NCBI GenBank assembly: GCA_030848705.1
Contig: JAUIZM010000012.1
Location: 1,917,001 to 1,981,000, forward strand
Reading direction: 5' to 3'
DNA from: Heracleum sosnowskyi
Taxonomy: Eukaryota > Streptophyta > Magnoliopsida > Apiales > Apiaceae
DNA length: 64,000 nucleotides
Position 1 is the stretch's first letter, and every line of letters begins with the position of its first letter. The notes under the pieces were generated by a model. It saw only the letters and a program-made list of their open reading frames with translations. It ran no database searches and was not told the DNA's origin. The position numbers and the translations under genes were made by a program. Of this stretch, positions 37,201-47,110 are shown one piece after another.

Positions 37201-38411
37201 AATGGGCGGATAGCTTGCTGAGCAAGCGTAGCCAAATGTTGTTGAGATGATGCTGAACAATCCATATTAGAAAGACCAGCTTCATGTTGTATAATTTCTT
37301 TGCTAACAGACACTGGGTTTACTAGGACATCGTCTGTATCCATAACCCTTTGTGAGCCAGGCCCACTCTTTCTTCTTTTCCTAGCCTCAACATCCAGCCC
37401 AATAACTTCCCCATTTTCTGGCCCAGACTTACCTTCTTCCAATTGTAACAACGCATTTGAAATATTCCCGCCCTGTTCTCCCGTATTTTCAGCAGAATAA
37501 ATCTTATTATCATAAATCATGCGGAAATTTCGTCCAACAGCTACAGTCTTATCCCTACTCCCTGAACTACCTTCCGTGAATACAGGGTCGTTATTGTTTC
37601 GCCCCATCTTCGCCTCCCAATCCGCATCATTTTCGTCTCTCAGCCATTTACTCCGATTCTGCATCGCCGCCCTCCTCGACGGTGCACGAAGCCAACCACC
37701 CCATTCTTTCTGAACATCTTCACCTCTGTTGTCTATATTCCTCCTACAGAAACGCTCCGTATGGGTCATGAGACCACAAGCAAAACAGAAATCTCCAAGA
37801 CGCTCGTACTTACAATACACAGTAAATTCCGTGCCATTCTTCCTCTTTATTTTCTTCTTCCTCTTCAGTGGTTTTCGCACATCCAACCTGACTTTCAATC
37901 TCATATATTCCACCCAGATACTAGAATTATTTTTAACATCATATAGCACAAACTCCCCAAAGAAATCTCCTAACTGTTTGCCCACCGCTTCTGACATAAA
38001 TCCTTTTGGTAACTCGTGAACTTGAATCCACATCTCCATAGACCACAATGGTACATTCAGTGGTTCTTCACCGGAAGGAATTTTACTCACAACCAACATT
38101 GCATTGTCGAACGACCATGGCCCACCATTAAAAACCCATGCTAAATCTTCCCGATGATAAAACTGAAACAAAAAGATTCCTGGATCAATCTCTTTTATGT
38201 TGATTCCCATCGTCGGTTTCCACACATCCGCCATCTTCGAAGTCATAGCCCTGGTGTTAATGCTTTTCTCTGTTAAAAACCTTCCAACCAGACATAATTC
38301 GTACCTATTCACCTGCTCTTCCACACCTTCATCGAAAGAAAAATCTTCATTCTCCTCTTCTTCAATACTCAGATCTGCTAAATGTTCATCCAGATTTTGA
38401 TAACGTGCCAT
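37197..38411 (-). CDS. LINE ORF1: DUF4283-type nucleic-acid-binding protein with zinc knuckle
   Basis: 404 residues if started at the ATG of 38411; an upstream in-frame ATG at 38450 is possible. An acidic N-terminus is followed by a DUF4283 domain (LVGRFLTEKSINTRAM, WVFNGGPWSFDNAMLV, WIQVHELPKGF). Next come a basic stretch (KPLKRKKKIKRK) and a CCHC-type knuckle (CFACGLMTHTERFC). It is thought to bind element RNA as ORF1p does in other L1 elements. Its TGA stop overlaps the ATG of ORF2 by two bases (ATGA at 37200-37197). The frame is complete. Confidence 0.85.
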   Translation of the reverse strand: MARYQNLDEHLADLSIEEEENEDFSFDEGVEEQVNRYELCLVGRFLTEKSINTRAMTSKMADVWKPTMGINIKEIDPGIFLFQFYHREDLAWVFNGGPWSFDNAMLVVSKIPSGEEPLNVPLWSMEMWIQVHELPKGFMSEAVGKQLGDFFGEFVLYDVKNNSSIWVEYMRLKVRLDVRKPLKRKKKIKRKNGTEFTVYCKYERLGDFCFACGLMTHTERFCRRNIDNRGEDVQKEWGGWLRAPSRRAAMQNRSKWLRDENDADWEAKMGRNNNDPVFTEGSSGSRDKTVAVGRNFRMIYDNKIYSAENTGEQGGNISNALLQLEEGKSGPENGEVIGLDVEARKRRKSGPGSQRVMDTDDVLVNPVSVSKEIIQHEAGLSNMDCSASSQQHLATLAQQAIRPL

Positions 38412-38537
38412 GAAAACTCTCACAAGCCTGATACAGGTTGAAGAGACCAAAACAAACTATCACGTAATGGAGAGAAAAAAATTCAGTGTTTTGTTTGATT
38501 GAACTCGATCATGTGCAAAATTTTATATATTTTATTT

Positions 38538-39768
38538 GATAATATTGTATTTTGTACTAAAATTCAAGTCAATAACAAACTCTAATTACGTATTTCTTCT
38601 ATCTTATCCAATTTTTTACAATTTTTTTTATATGTATTTTAAGGTGTATATAAAATGCAGTTCAAGTTATGAAACTACGTTTTATAGGAGTCTTATCAAT
38701 TGTAAAACGAAGGGAGTAGTACGATACAGATATGTCTCGTTTGCATTTGAAAATTTTCAATTTACTTGAAACTAAAAGAAATTATTTCTAAATTTTTAGT
38801 CAATAAACACGATACCCTTACATATTCGATCCCCCTACCTACAATCATTTAGTTAAGTTGCAGAAAGTTTTTAGGAATAGATTTAACATCTGAAATTGTT
38901 GTACAGAAATCATGTTACACTATTTGTATTTTTTTTTTAATTTTAGGATATTAATTATTTACAATTTTTTTACAGATAAATAATTTATCAATAATAGCAT
39001 ATTTTTTTTACTAAATAAAAGTGAGAATCAAACTCGTAATTTTTTGAATTAACGCATTAGCTCTCACTGGGAGAGCTCGTACACTCGTCAATAATAGCAT
39101 GTTATGATCAACGTTTTTGCAGGCAACGATTTTTCATGTATTAGTAACTCGGTGAAATTTCTTTTAATCCTTTAGAATAGATCACATTGGTCAACCTCGA
39201 ACAAGTTTGCCTTAATAAAAATCACAACTGTTTAAACATTTGTTAATTTCAACGGTATCAGTGGAGTAAGTACACCCGTATTTGACTTTTCACAATATCA
39301 ATGCCCGAAAGTGCCCAGAACCTAGATTTTGTGGCTCTTCCACCATTTCATGGCTTCTAGATTTTTACCAAGATCATGTTTGAAACCGTAAAAGGGTGGT
39401 TTTGAGTTTGTTCCCGCTTTAATCTTCACCAACACAAAAGGACTTGGCCTTTACGCTTAGCTCACCGCCCCAGATTAGATATATTGCTTTTGAGTTCAAA
39501 CTATTCTCGATTGTTTTGAAATTCTGGTTACGGAAATTATGATAATACCCAATAATTTATGATACACATCCAACGGCCATGCATGCACTAACAATCAATT
39601 TGCACTTTACTTGTCCAACCATATACTATATGTCTATATCATATAATGCCCCACGTATAAACATGCACAGTAAAGTCCAACATACCTATTTGTACACACA
39701 ACCTAGTTGAATTGTTTCTCTTCCACAATATAAACCAGAAAAAAAAAACAAGCAAACAGATTGCAAGC
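38538..39768. other. spacer upstream of the CLE gene
   Basis: AT-rich and likely to hold the CLE promoter. Several short TA-rich motifs lie at 39590-39660, but none is decisive. No coding frame supported. Confidence 0.4.
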
Positions 39769-40011
39769 ATGAATGCCTTTAAGTTCTTGTTCCTCTTTTT
39801 ATTTTGTTTACTTCTCATTGGGAGTACTCGGAGCAGAGGCGGAGGGCAGGTCTTTAGCAGCTCAGCTAAAAGCGTTGATCATCAAGAACATGAACAAGAA
39901 CAAGTGTTTGATCATCATCATCATCCTGTAAATGCTACCACTCCAGGTTTCGATTCTGATAAACGGAAGGTCCCAACCGGATCCAATCCGCTACACAACA
40001 AGCGACGATAG
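39769..40011 (+). CDS. CLE-family secreted signalling peptide precursor (80 aa)
   Basis: A single-exon precursor of a CLAVATA3/ESR-related peptide hormone, which acts outside the cell on leucine-rich-repeat receptor kinases. Residues 1-21 form a strong signal peptide (FKFLFLFLFCLLLIG). A variable middle follows, rich in His, Gln and Glu, with one N-glycosylation site (NAT). The C-terminus contains the 12-residue CLE motif RKVPTGSNPLHN preceded by DK and followed by KRR. The invariant P4, G6, P9 and H11 are all present; S7 replaces the more common P7. An upstream in-frame ATG (39712) would put 19 polar residues before the signal peptide, so 39769 is the better start. Confidence 0.87.
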   Translation: MNAFKFLFLFLFCLLLIGSTRSRGGGQVFSSSAKSVDHQEHEQEQVFDHHHHPVNATTPGFDSDKRKVPTGSNPLHNKRR

Positions 40012-40271
40012 TATTGAAAATTCGATCGGGAACACTTGTACATACAACTACAAATCTACAATCAGTCGTAGAGGTCTGAGGTAAAATTACACCAGTCTTG
40101 AAAAAAGTGTAAAAATTCGTGAAAAATGTTGCGTTAAAGCCATAAATGGTCTGAGGTAACACTTTAGCCAATTTTGGAGGTGTTGGTTTTTGCTTGTTGC
40201 CTTGGAGGTTATTTTTGGATTACCCTTGCTAGAGATATTGTGTATATACAAGGATACAGAGGTAGGTATGG
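40012..40271. other. 3' flank of the CLE gene
   Basis: Non-coding sequence containing the presumed 3' UTR. Positions 40060-40160 include a short repeated phrase (GGTCTGAGGTAA at about 40073 and 40150). Confidence 0.4.
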
Positions 40272-40420
40272 AGTGGCGAAATCAGAATTTCGAACATTCT
40301 GAATTGAAATGAATTATCTCTAATTTTTGGATGCCGGTTAGGGTAACTTGTGAGAAATATTCTCTAATAAATTTTGGAATACAGTCGGAGATGCAGTCTA
40401 GATTAGCCCCTGGTTCCGCC
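40272..40420. mobile_element. MITE copy A (AGTGGCG family)
   Basis: A 149-bp segment starting AGTGGCGAAATCAG and ending TAGCCCCTGGTTCCGCC, whose reverse complement begins GGCGGAACCAGGGG, so the ends are imperfect inverted repeats. TATGG occurs on both sides (40267-40271, 40421-40425) and may be part of the target duplication. Confidence 0.5.
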
Positions 40421-40801
40421 TATGGTTAGATAAGTATATATATGGTAGACTTTGTAATCTGAAGTTGAGTATATTTTAATTTGGTTTTTGTTTCTGTACT
40501 TTAGCTTAGATACTCGTACATTTTTGTATATGTGTGACTTGGAATTAAGCTTTTCACAGCTAGAGTATTAGAAAGTTGTAGTTACACCAATGGAGTTTAT
40601 GTACTGTAGTAGTAAAGACTGAGTCCCGTTTGTTTTCTAAGCCAGACGTTTTTGGATGGTGCAGATAGGTCAAAGACACAAATGAAAGCACAAAAAAGGC
40701 ACATCGTGTATGTTATACATACACACACACATGCTGAGAATTTTCAACCTAGGAAGCTATGTCCTGGATACAGAACCCAACAACATTGGTTTGATAATAT
40801 A

Positions 40802-40977
40802 AGTGACGGAACCAGGATTTCAAGAGAACAGTGACCGAAAATACGTATTGGTAATTGTTGGAAGTCGGTTGAGGCTTAAAATAATTAATTTTTTATTGTT
40901 TTTACCTCAAAGTTCCGTTAATTTTGTAAAACCGTCCAAGACGCAGAGGTTAGCCCCTCTCTAGTTCCGTTACTGGC
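40802..40977. mobile_element. MITE copy B (AGTGGCG family)
   Basis: A 176-bp segment starting AGTGACGGAACCAG and ending TAGTTCCGTTACTGGC. TAATATA is present on both sides (40795-40801, 40978-40984). It shares end sequences and the inner TTAGCCCCT motif with copy A, so both belong to one non-autonomous family. Confidence 0.58.
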
Positions 40978-41447
40978 TAATATACGATTAATGTACAATA
41001 TCATTGTCACTTCTCATAAGAGTAAAGGGTACTGCAGATGAAATCGTAGTGTGAATTAGCTTTGCGAATTTTCTAATTTTTTTGCAGTAAAATGCTTTTA
41101 CGGAACTTCTTGATGTTTTGGTTGGCATAGATTAAATTAGCGTAATGAACAATATAATTATCCATAATAACAAGCACAGCAGAAACGATCATCATCAAGT
41201 GGTATGTAGACTAGGGGATTTTGATGGAGTAAGTGCCAATATTTTGCACAGTAATCCCACTTGCTTTATATGCGTGCTAGTTTCTAATAATTTTGTCCTT
41301 TTTCCTGTTCCTTTTTCTCTTTTGAATTTGTTTTAACAATGGTCAATAGTGGCTCAACGTCAAAGTTGAGGTTTATGCTCAACTACACGATATGGAGTAG
41401 AAGAGTTGGTTACGTAACATGATATCAGAATTCTAATGTCACTAGAG
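40978..41447. other. spacer before copia element 2
   Basis: No gene found. At 41343-41447 the sequence reads like an old LTR end followed by a mutated primer-binding site (AACATGATATCAGAATTC at about 41416-41433), so copia element 2 may have inserted into an older LTR element. Confidence 0.35.
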
Positions 41448-41452
41448 GTGGT

Positions 41453-41696
41453 TGTTACAAACTGAAATGTTGACACAAAGAGAGATGTAGAAGGAGAAGT
41501 CTGTTATTGAAGTCAAAAACTAACTCAACATTACATTTCTATCTTTAGAGTATTTATATAGAGAATATAAAATCTAACTGATTAACTAACTATCTAGCTG
41601 TCAATGTGCTTGTTGTCATCTAGCTGGCATGTGTTGTCATCTAGCTGGCATGTGTTGCTGTCATCTAGCTGGCAGGTGTTACTAATATAGCTAACA
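41453..41696 (-). repeat. 3' LTR of copia element 2
   Basis: 244 bp with TG...CA ends. It contains three copies of a 21-24-bp unit (CTAGCTGGCATGTGTTGTCAT and variants) at about 41616-41680. The polyprotein stop codon is inside it, at 41594-41596. Confidence 0.93.
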
Positions 41697-44600
41697 TCCC
41701 CCCTCAAGTTAGGAGCAAGAAAGAAGTTGCAAACTCCTAACTTGGAGAGAAGATAACTGAGATGAGTAGAGGATAAGGCTTTGGTGAACAGATCTGCAGG
41801 TTGCTCCAACGAAGGAAGATGACTGGTAGAAATGAGGCCTTCAAGAAGTTTATGACGCACCAAATGACAGTCGATTTCGATGTGTTTGGTACGCTCATGA
41901 AATACAGGATTAGATGCTATGTAAAGAGCACTTTTGTTATCACAAAAGAGAGTAACAGGTGTGACGGGAGGAGCATGTAATTCTTTTAGTAAACCAACCA
42001 TCCAAGTGATTTCACAACAAGTATCAGCCATGGCCCGATACTCTGATTCAGCAGATGACCTGGAAACAATATGTTGCTTTTTGCACTTCCAAGAAACCAA
42101 GGAACCGCCAAGAGTGAGACAGAAACCAGTAAGAGATTGCCTGGTATCCTTACAAGAACCCCAGTCAGCATCAGTGTAAGCCACTAGATCAAATGTAGAA
42201 GAAGATGACAAGAAAATCCCTTGACCACATGTAGCTTTAATATAATGAACCACCTTTAAAGCAGCCTGCCAGTGAGCAACCTTAGGAGCATGCATAAACT
42301 GAGACAAAATATGCACAGGGTAGGACAAGTCAGGTCTAGTAACTGTAAGGTAAATAAGTCGACCAATTAGTCGTCTATAACAAGAGGCATCTGGTAATAG
42401 AGGAGACTCCATGTCAGCTGACAATTTGTGATTTTGCTCCATAGGCAAGTAAGTAGGTTTAGAATCAAGCATACCAGTATCTTGTAAAATATCCATAGTG
42501 TATTTTCGTTGATTGAGATAGATACCAGCATTTGATCGAGAAACTTCAATACCCAAAAAATATTTCAAGGGACCAAGATCTTTGATTTTGAACTTAGTAG
42601 CCAGAAAATTGAACACTTGCTTCATAATATCAGTGTCATTGCCTGTGAGAACCATGTCATCAACATATACCAAGAGTACAACCATTTTAGAACCTTGTTT
42701 GAGCACGAACAGACTAGAGTCACTGTAGGTTTGAGTAAAGCCAAATTCCAGTAAGGCTTGACATAAAACTGAGAACCACTCTCTAGGGGCCTGTTTTAGG
42801 CCATAGAGTGACTTAATGAGCTTGCAAACAAGATACTTATTAGGATACAGTTGCTGAATATCTGTAGGGACAACATAACCAGGTGGAATTTCCATGTATA
42901 CCTCTTCATGAAGCTGACCATGTAAGAAAGCATTCGTCACATCAAGTTGTTTTATACTCCAGTTGTATTTAGCAGCAAGGGTAAGAACAACTCGTAAAGT
43001 AGCCATCTTTGCCACAGGGGCAAAAGTATCAAAGTAATCTATGCCAGAGGTTTGAGTGAACCCTTTCGCTACTAAACGAGCTTTGTATCTGTCCACCTCG
43101 CCAGAGGGAAGGTACTTGACCTTATAAAGCCATTTGCAACCCACAACTCTTTTTCCTGAAGGAAGAGGGACAACTTTCCAGGTAGCATTGGCTTCCAAAG
43201 CTGCCAGTTCAGTATTCATAGCTGTGCACCACTCAGCAGATTTTACAGCTTGTTTATATGTGGTAGGTTCAACAATTTTACTGATTGCAGCCAGAAAATG
43301 TTGATGATGATCTTGAAATTGTCCATAAGTAATGGACTGAGCAAAGTCATATGGTTTGACAACTGGAATTTGAGTATGAATAGCTGAGGTGAGATTAACT
43401 GGTAAGCCAGTATAATCTTGAAACTTAACAGGTATGGTTCTTTGTCTATGAGGCCTAGTGGAGACAATAGGTGGAACTGTAGGAACAGATGGAGGTTGAA
43501 TGAGCTGCTCATGAGTTGAGGTATCAGTAGACACATCAGGAATTGTAATGTCAGAAGTAGAAATGTCTGAAGTACTAACATCAGGAGGATGAATATCAGG
43601 ATTAGAGGAGCCAGTATTATTGGTTGAATCAGGTTGAGGAATTATTGATTGCAGAGTAGATAATGGATCTGATTCACAGTAAACTTGTGAAGGAAATAAA
43701 ACAGAAGGTGGGGAAGAAGGAATATGCTGAAATGGAAATTCATGTTCGACAAAAGCCACATCTCTTGCAACAAACACTTGTTTAGTGGAGATATCCAATA
43801 CTTTGTAGCCCTTTTTAGCATATGGATATCCTAGAAAGACTCCCTTGATGGCCCTGGGATTGAATTTGTTTGAAGATTGAGGGACAATAGTAGCATAGCA
43901 TAGACATCCAAACACTTTGAGATGAGAATAATCAGGAGGTTTTTGAAATAAAATCTCATAAGGTGACTTGTTTTGAAGAATGGGAGAGGGTGTTCTATTG
44001 ATCAGATAACAAGCAGTGAGAATACAATCTCCCCATAAGGATACTGGAATAGAGGCATGAAACCGAATAGCCCTTGCTACATTCAATAAGTGGCGATGTT
44101 TTCTCTCAACAATACCATTCTGTTGAGGTGAATACACACAAGAGGTCTGATGATATATACCCTGACTAGTGAAGAATGTAGAGAGCTTGGAATTGACAAA
44201 TTCAGTACCATTATCAGATCGAAAACTTTTGATAGTAACAGAAAACTGGGTTTGAATATACTTGACAAAATTTATAACAACAGATGGAACAATACTTTTG
44301 TCACTGATTAAGAAAATCCAAGTGGCTCTTGACATATCATCCACTAGAGTCACAAAATACCTACAATTACCATGAGTTTTACACTGATATGGACCCCAAA
44401 GGTCAATATGAACCAACTCAAAAACAGCAGCAGAAGTACTAAAACTAGGATGAAAAGGTACTCGACACTGTTTAGCTAAGTGACAACTGTCACACTCATG
44501 AGAAAGTTCAGAATTACATTTAACAGGTAAAAGTTTGAGCAAAGTACTAGGAAGATGACCAGTCCTAGCATGCCAGAGATCTGCAGTACTGACACAGGAA

Positions 44601-46213
44601 TGAACTTGAGCTACAACAGGAAGAGAAAAGGAGGTGGTGTGGAACAGATACAAGCCTCTGTATGCTTTACCAATCTCTAGGTCCCTCTTCAAGGTAGGGG
44701 CCTGAAGAGTACAATTATGAGCAGTAAATTGTACAGTGGCAGATGAATTAGCTAACAATTTCGTAATGGATAAAAGATTGTAGTGGAAAGAAGGAACACA
44801 CATAACATTCTGTAAAGTAATATATGGACTCAATCTGACTGAACCAAGATGTGTAACTGGAGCAGTATGACCATTAGGTAAATGTAAACAAGAAGTACAC
44901 GGCTGTGAATCATGTAAGAGGTGTAAATATGGAGTAACATGATCTGTTGCTCCAGAATCAAGTATCCACTCAGATTGAAGCATATTATCAGAATTAACAG
45001 GACTAGCAAAATGTATAACAGTACCTGCAAATTGTGAGCCTGGAACTGATGCACTAGGAGAAGCAATAACAGAGTTGACAGAGTCACATGATGAGGAAAG
45101 CATAGACTGTTGTAGCATCTGAATAAGTTGTTTACATTGGCTATCAGACAAGTTGAGAGAGCCAGGATTACCAGGATTACTTGAGGCACCAGATCCAGAA
45201 GACTGGGATCCTACTGATGATAAGTTCTCAGACACCTGAGCTGCCACAGGTTGCTTTGAGTTAAGAAATCTAGGCTTTGGCTTTGGTTTACCATGCAAAC
45301 GATGCCAAGTAGGATAGCCAGTCAAACAGTAACATTTGTCTTTCACATGTCCAGTCATGTGGCAGTAGTCACAAACAGTATTGGCATTTGGATTAGAAGT
45401 AGCAGACTTTGACTGACTGAAATGCTTAGCCTGATAATGCTTTACAGACATGGCAACATTTTCCTTACTGAGATGATTATTACCAGAGTCTCTCTGATTT
45501 TCTTCTTGAAGAAGCATGGCATAACACTGACTTAAGGATGGAAGAGGAGTCATGATCAAGATTTGTCCTCGAATTGCAGTGAATTGTTCACTTAGTCCCA
45601 TCAAGAATTGTGTGAGTTGCACAGTTTGATCATATGTATCCAGTTTAGCATTAACTGTACAAGTACAAGTAGTGCAAGTACACCTAGGTTTGGCAGAAAT
45701 GCACTCTAATTCATCATGAATTGTGCGAAATTTAGTGAAATATGCAGCTACAGATAGTGTGCCCTGAGTAAGGTGTGAAATTTCTTTGCGAAGATTAAAC
45801 AATTTAGGCACATTCGTTTGATCATACCTAACCTTCAAGTCTTCCCAAATTGCTTGTGCAGTTTTCATATACACAATGCTTTGACGAATATCAATTGATA
45901 CAGAGTTGAGAAGCCAAGAAGTTACCATATTGTTGCAACGCATCCAATGAACCAGAAGAGGAGTGTTTGTTGATGGTTTTACATAAGTGCCATCAACAAA
46001 ACCGAGTTTTAGTTTGGAGGAGAGAGCAATTTCCATGGAACGCTGCCATTGACTGTAATTCTGCTCAGTTAGAATCACTGTTGTAAGCACCATGCCTGGG
46101 TTATCTGAGGGATGAAGAAAGTATGGATGATTAACATCCAAGGCTGATGTCGTAACAGGTGAGGATGTTGAACCAATTGTTGCAGAGGAGTAGGACGCCA
46201 TTGTTGAAGCCAT
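41594..46213 (-). CDS. copia gag-pol polyprotein, uninterrupted, 1539 aa
   Basis: Gag has a UBN2-type region (FLHPSDNPG, WQRSMEIALSSKLKLGFVDG), a Cys cluster at 178-186 and a CCHC knuckle at C281, C284, H289, C294. The protease motif is ILDSGATDHV. The integrase shows HARTGHLP and a DDE core (HIDLWGPYQ...RSDNGTEF...QNGIVERKHR). The reverse transcriptase shows GCKWLYKVKY, DVTNAFLHG and LVYVDDMVLTG. The RNase H shows YTDADWGSC and SSAESEYRAM. No stop or shift is found. The last ~34 codons lie in the 3' LTR, where its tandem repeat is translated as CQLDD three times. The start codon at 46213 is about 135 bp inside the 5' LTR border. Confidence 0.93.
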   Translation of the reverse strand: MASTMASYSSATIGSTSSPVTTSALDVNHPYFLHPSDNPGMVLTTVILTEQNYSQWQRSMEIALSSKLKLGFVDGTYVKPSTNTPLLVHWMRCNNMVTSWLLNSVSIDIRQSIVYMKTAQAIWEDLKVRYDQTNVPKLFNLRKEISHLTQGTLSVAAYFTKFRTIHDELECISAKPRCTCTTCTCTVNAKLDTYDQTVQLTQFLMGLSEQFTAIRGQILIMTPLPSLSQCYAMLLQEENQRDSGNNHLSKENVAMSVKHYQAKHFSQSKSATSNPNANTVCDYCHMTGHVKDKCYCLTGYPTWHRLHGKPKPKPRFLNSKQPVAAQVSENLSSVGSQSSGSGASSNPGNPGSLNLSDSQCKQLIQMLQQSMLSSSCDSVNSVIASPSASVPGSQFAGTVIHFASPVNSDNMLQSEWILDSGATDHVTPYLHLLHDSQPCTSCLHLPNGHTAPVTHLGSVRLSPYITLQNVMCVPSFHYNLLSITKLLANSSATVQFTAHNCTLQAPTLKRDLEIGKAYRGLYLFHTTSFSLPVVAQVHSCVSTADLWHARTGHLPSTLLKLLPVKCNSELSHECDSCHLAKQCRVPFHPSFSTSAAVFELVHIDLWGPYQCKTHGNCRYFVTLVDDMSRATWIFLISDKSIVPSVVINFVKYIQTQFSVTIKSFRSDNGTEFVNSKLSTFFTSQGIYHQTSCVYSPQQNGIVERKHRHLLNVARAIRFHASIPVSLWGDCILTACYLINRTPSPILQNKSPYEILFQKPPDYSHLKVFGCLCYATIVPQSSNKFNPRAIKGVFLGYPYAKKGYKVLDISTKQVFVARDVAFVEHEFPFQHIPSSPPSVLFPSQVYCESDPLSTLQSIIPQPDSTNNTGSSNPDIHPPDVSTSDISTSDITIPDVSTDTSTHEQLIQPPSVPTVPPIVSTRPHRQRTIPVKFQDYTGLPVNLTSAIHTQIPVVKPYDFAQSITYGQFQDHHQHFLAAISKIVEPTTYKQAVKSAEWCTAMNTELAALEANATWKVVPLPSGKRVVGCKWLYKVKYLPSGEVDRYKARLVAKGFTQTSGIDYFDTFAPVAKMATLRVVLTLAAKYNWSIKQLDVTNAFLHGQLHEEVYMEIPPGYVVPTDIQQLYPNKYLVCKLIKSLYGLKQAPREWFSVLCQALLEFGFTQTYSDSSLFVLKQGSKMVVLLVYVDDMVLTGNDTDIMKQVFNFLATKFKIKDLGPLKYFLGIEVSRSNAGIYLNQRKYTMDILQDTGMLDSKPTYLPMEQNHKLSADMESPLLPDASCYRRLIGRLIYLTVTRPDLSYPVHILSQFMHAPKVAHWQAALKVVHYIKATCGQGIFLSSSSTFDLVAYTDADWGSCKDTRQSLTGFCLTLGGSLVSWKCKKQHIVSRSSAESEYRAMADTCCEITWMVGLLKELHAPPVTPVTLFCDNKSALYIASNPVFHERTKHIEIDCHLVRHKLLEGLISTSHLPSLEQPADLFTKALSSTHLSYLLSKLGVCNFFLAPNLRGDVSYISNTCQLDDSNTCQLDDNTCQLDDNKHIDS

Positions 46214-46347
46214 GAGACTGATGAAGAAATAACAGAAATTGAAATTGATTGAGGCGTTTTATCAAACACCTATCGTGCAATCTCAACCAACACAAACTTG
46301 AACACAAGTAAGCTGTAATGGATTGATGAGCTAAAGCTCTGATACCA

Positions 46348-46591
46348 TGTTACAAACTGAAATGTTGACACAAAGAGAGATGTAGAAGGAGAAGTCTGTT
46401 ATTGAAGTCAAAAACTAACTCAACATTACATTTCTATCTTTAGAGTATTTATATAGAGAATATAAAATCTAACTGATTAACTAACTATCTAGCTGTCAAT
46501 GTGCTTGTTGTCATCTAGCTGGCATGTGTTGTCATCTAGCTGGCATGTGTTGCTGTCATCTAGCTGGCAGGTGTTACTAATATAGCTAACA
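46348..46591 (-). repeat. 5' LTR of copia element 2
   Basis: 244 bp, the same sequence as 41453-41696 with no difference seen on direct comparison. It would carry the promoter for the genomic RNA. Confidence 0.93.
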
Positions 46592-46596
46592 GTGGT

Positions 46597-46921
46597 CCGA
46601 GTATAAGACCTCGTACCCTTGTGTCATTGTGTCTTTGTTTGCGAAAACAACCAAAAAATTCAGGGACCAAGGCATGTGGTTACAAACATTGCTTAAGAAA
46701 TCATACAATTTGGTAAATTAATGAACAGAGAGATGCCTGAAAGTAACATGCACCCGAAACCGAAAGAATAATCAGCCATCTAATCGGACTATCAAATTTA
46801 ACGAAGTACCGCACTAGATATTAAAGGTGTAAAAGATTTTAGATTGATCTTACTTTGCAGAACGAATACAATAGTATCAAAGATTATCGCTTCATACAGG
46901 AAGAACATAATGTAGAGTGGG
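46597..46921. other. spacer between copia element 2 and the TRIM-like LTR
   Basis: A continuation of the sequence interrupted by copia element 2 (GTCCGAGTATAAGACCTCGT follows the target duplication). No gene seen. Confidence 0.35.
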
Positions 46922-47110
46922 TGTCAACCCAAGTCCCACATCGATAAGATAAAAAAGAATTATCTTGAATATAAGCAGCCAAAAACAACTCCATTAGCAT
47001 GAGGCCTTTTGGAAGGAGCTCAAAAACAAATCCGTGCGAGCTGGCCACGGCCCAGAGCGGACAATATCATACTAATGTGGAGTTAACGGGTGTTGCTGCG
47101 CGGTCCAACA
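46922..47110 (+). repeat. TRIM-like LTR
   Basis: About 189 bp starting TGTCAACCCAAGTCCCACAT and ending GGTCCAACA, with TG...CA borders. A tRNA-Met-type primer site TGGTATCAGAGCC follows at 47113-47125. The wording (CCCAAGTCCCACATCG, AGGCCTTTTGGAAGGAGCTC, GCGGACAATATCATACTA) is that of small non-autonomous LTR elements common in dicots. No second LTR is found in the window, so the element is incomplete or longer than usual. Confidence 0.6.

Larger units (their letters stand above)
33078..38537 (-). mobile_element. L1-type LINE, near full length, with 14-bp target duplication
   Basis: The element body spans about 33092-38523. The direct repeat TATATATTTTATTT occurs at 33078-33091 and 38524-38537. 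Next to the left copy is the A-rich 3' tail (T-run on the plus strand, about 33095-33105), as expected for target-primed reverse transcription on the minus strand. It encodes ORF1 and ORF2 and ends about 250 bp from the start codon of the UFD1-family gene, in the same orientation. Confidence 0.9.
41448..46596 (-). mobile_element. Ty1/copia LTR retrotransposon 2, complete and apparently intact
   Basis: Element 41453-46591 with 244-bp LTRs (41453-41696 and 46348-46591) that appear identical base for base. GTGGT flanks both ends (41448-41452, 46592-46596). The primer-binding site on the minus strand next to the 5' LTR is TGGTATCAGAGC (initiator Met tRNA type), and the polypurine tract CTTGAGGGGGGA abuts the 3' LTR. 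With an uninterrupted polyprotein, this is a candidate for recent or current activity. Confidence 0.95.
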
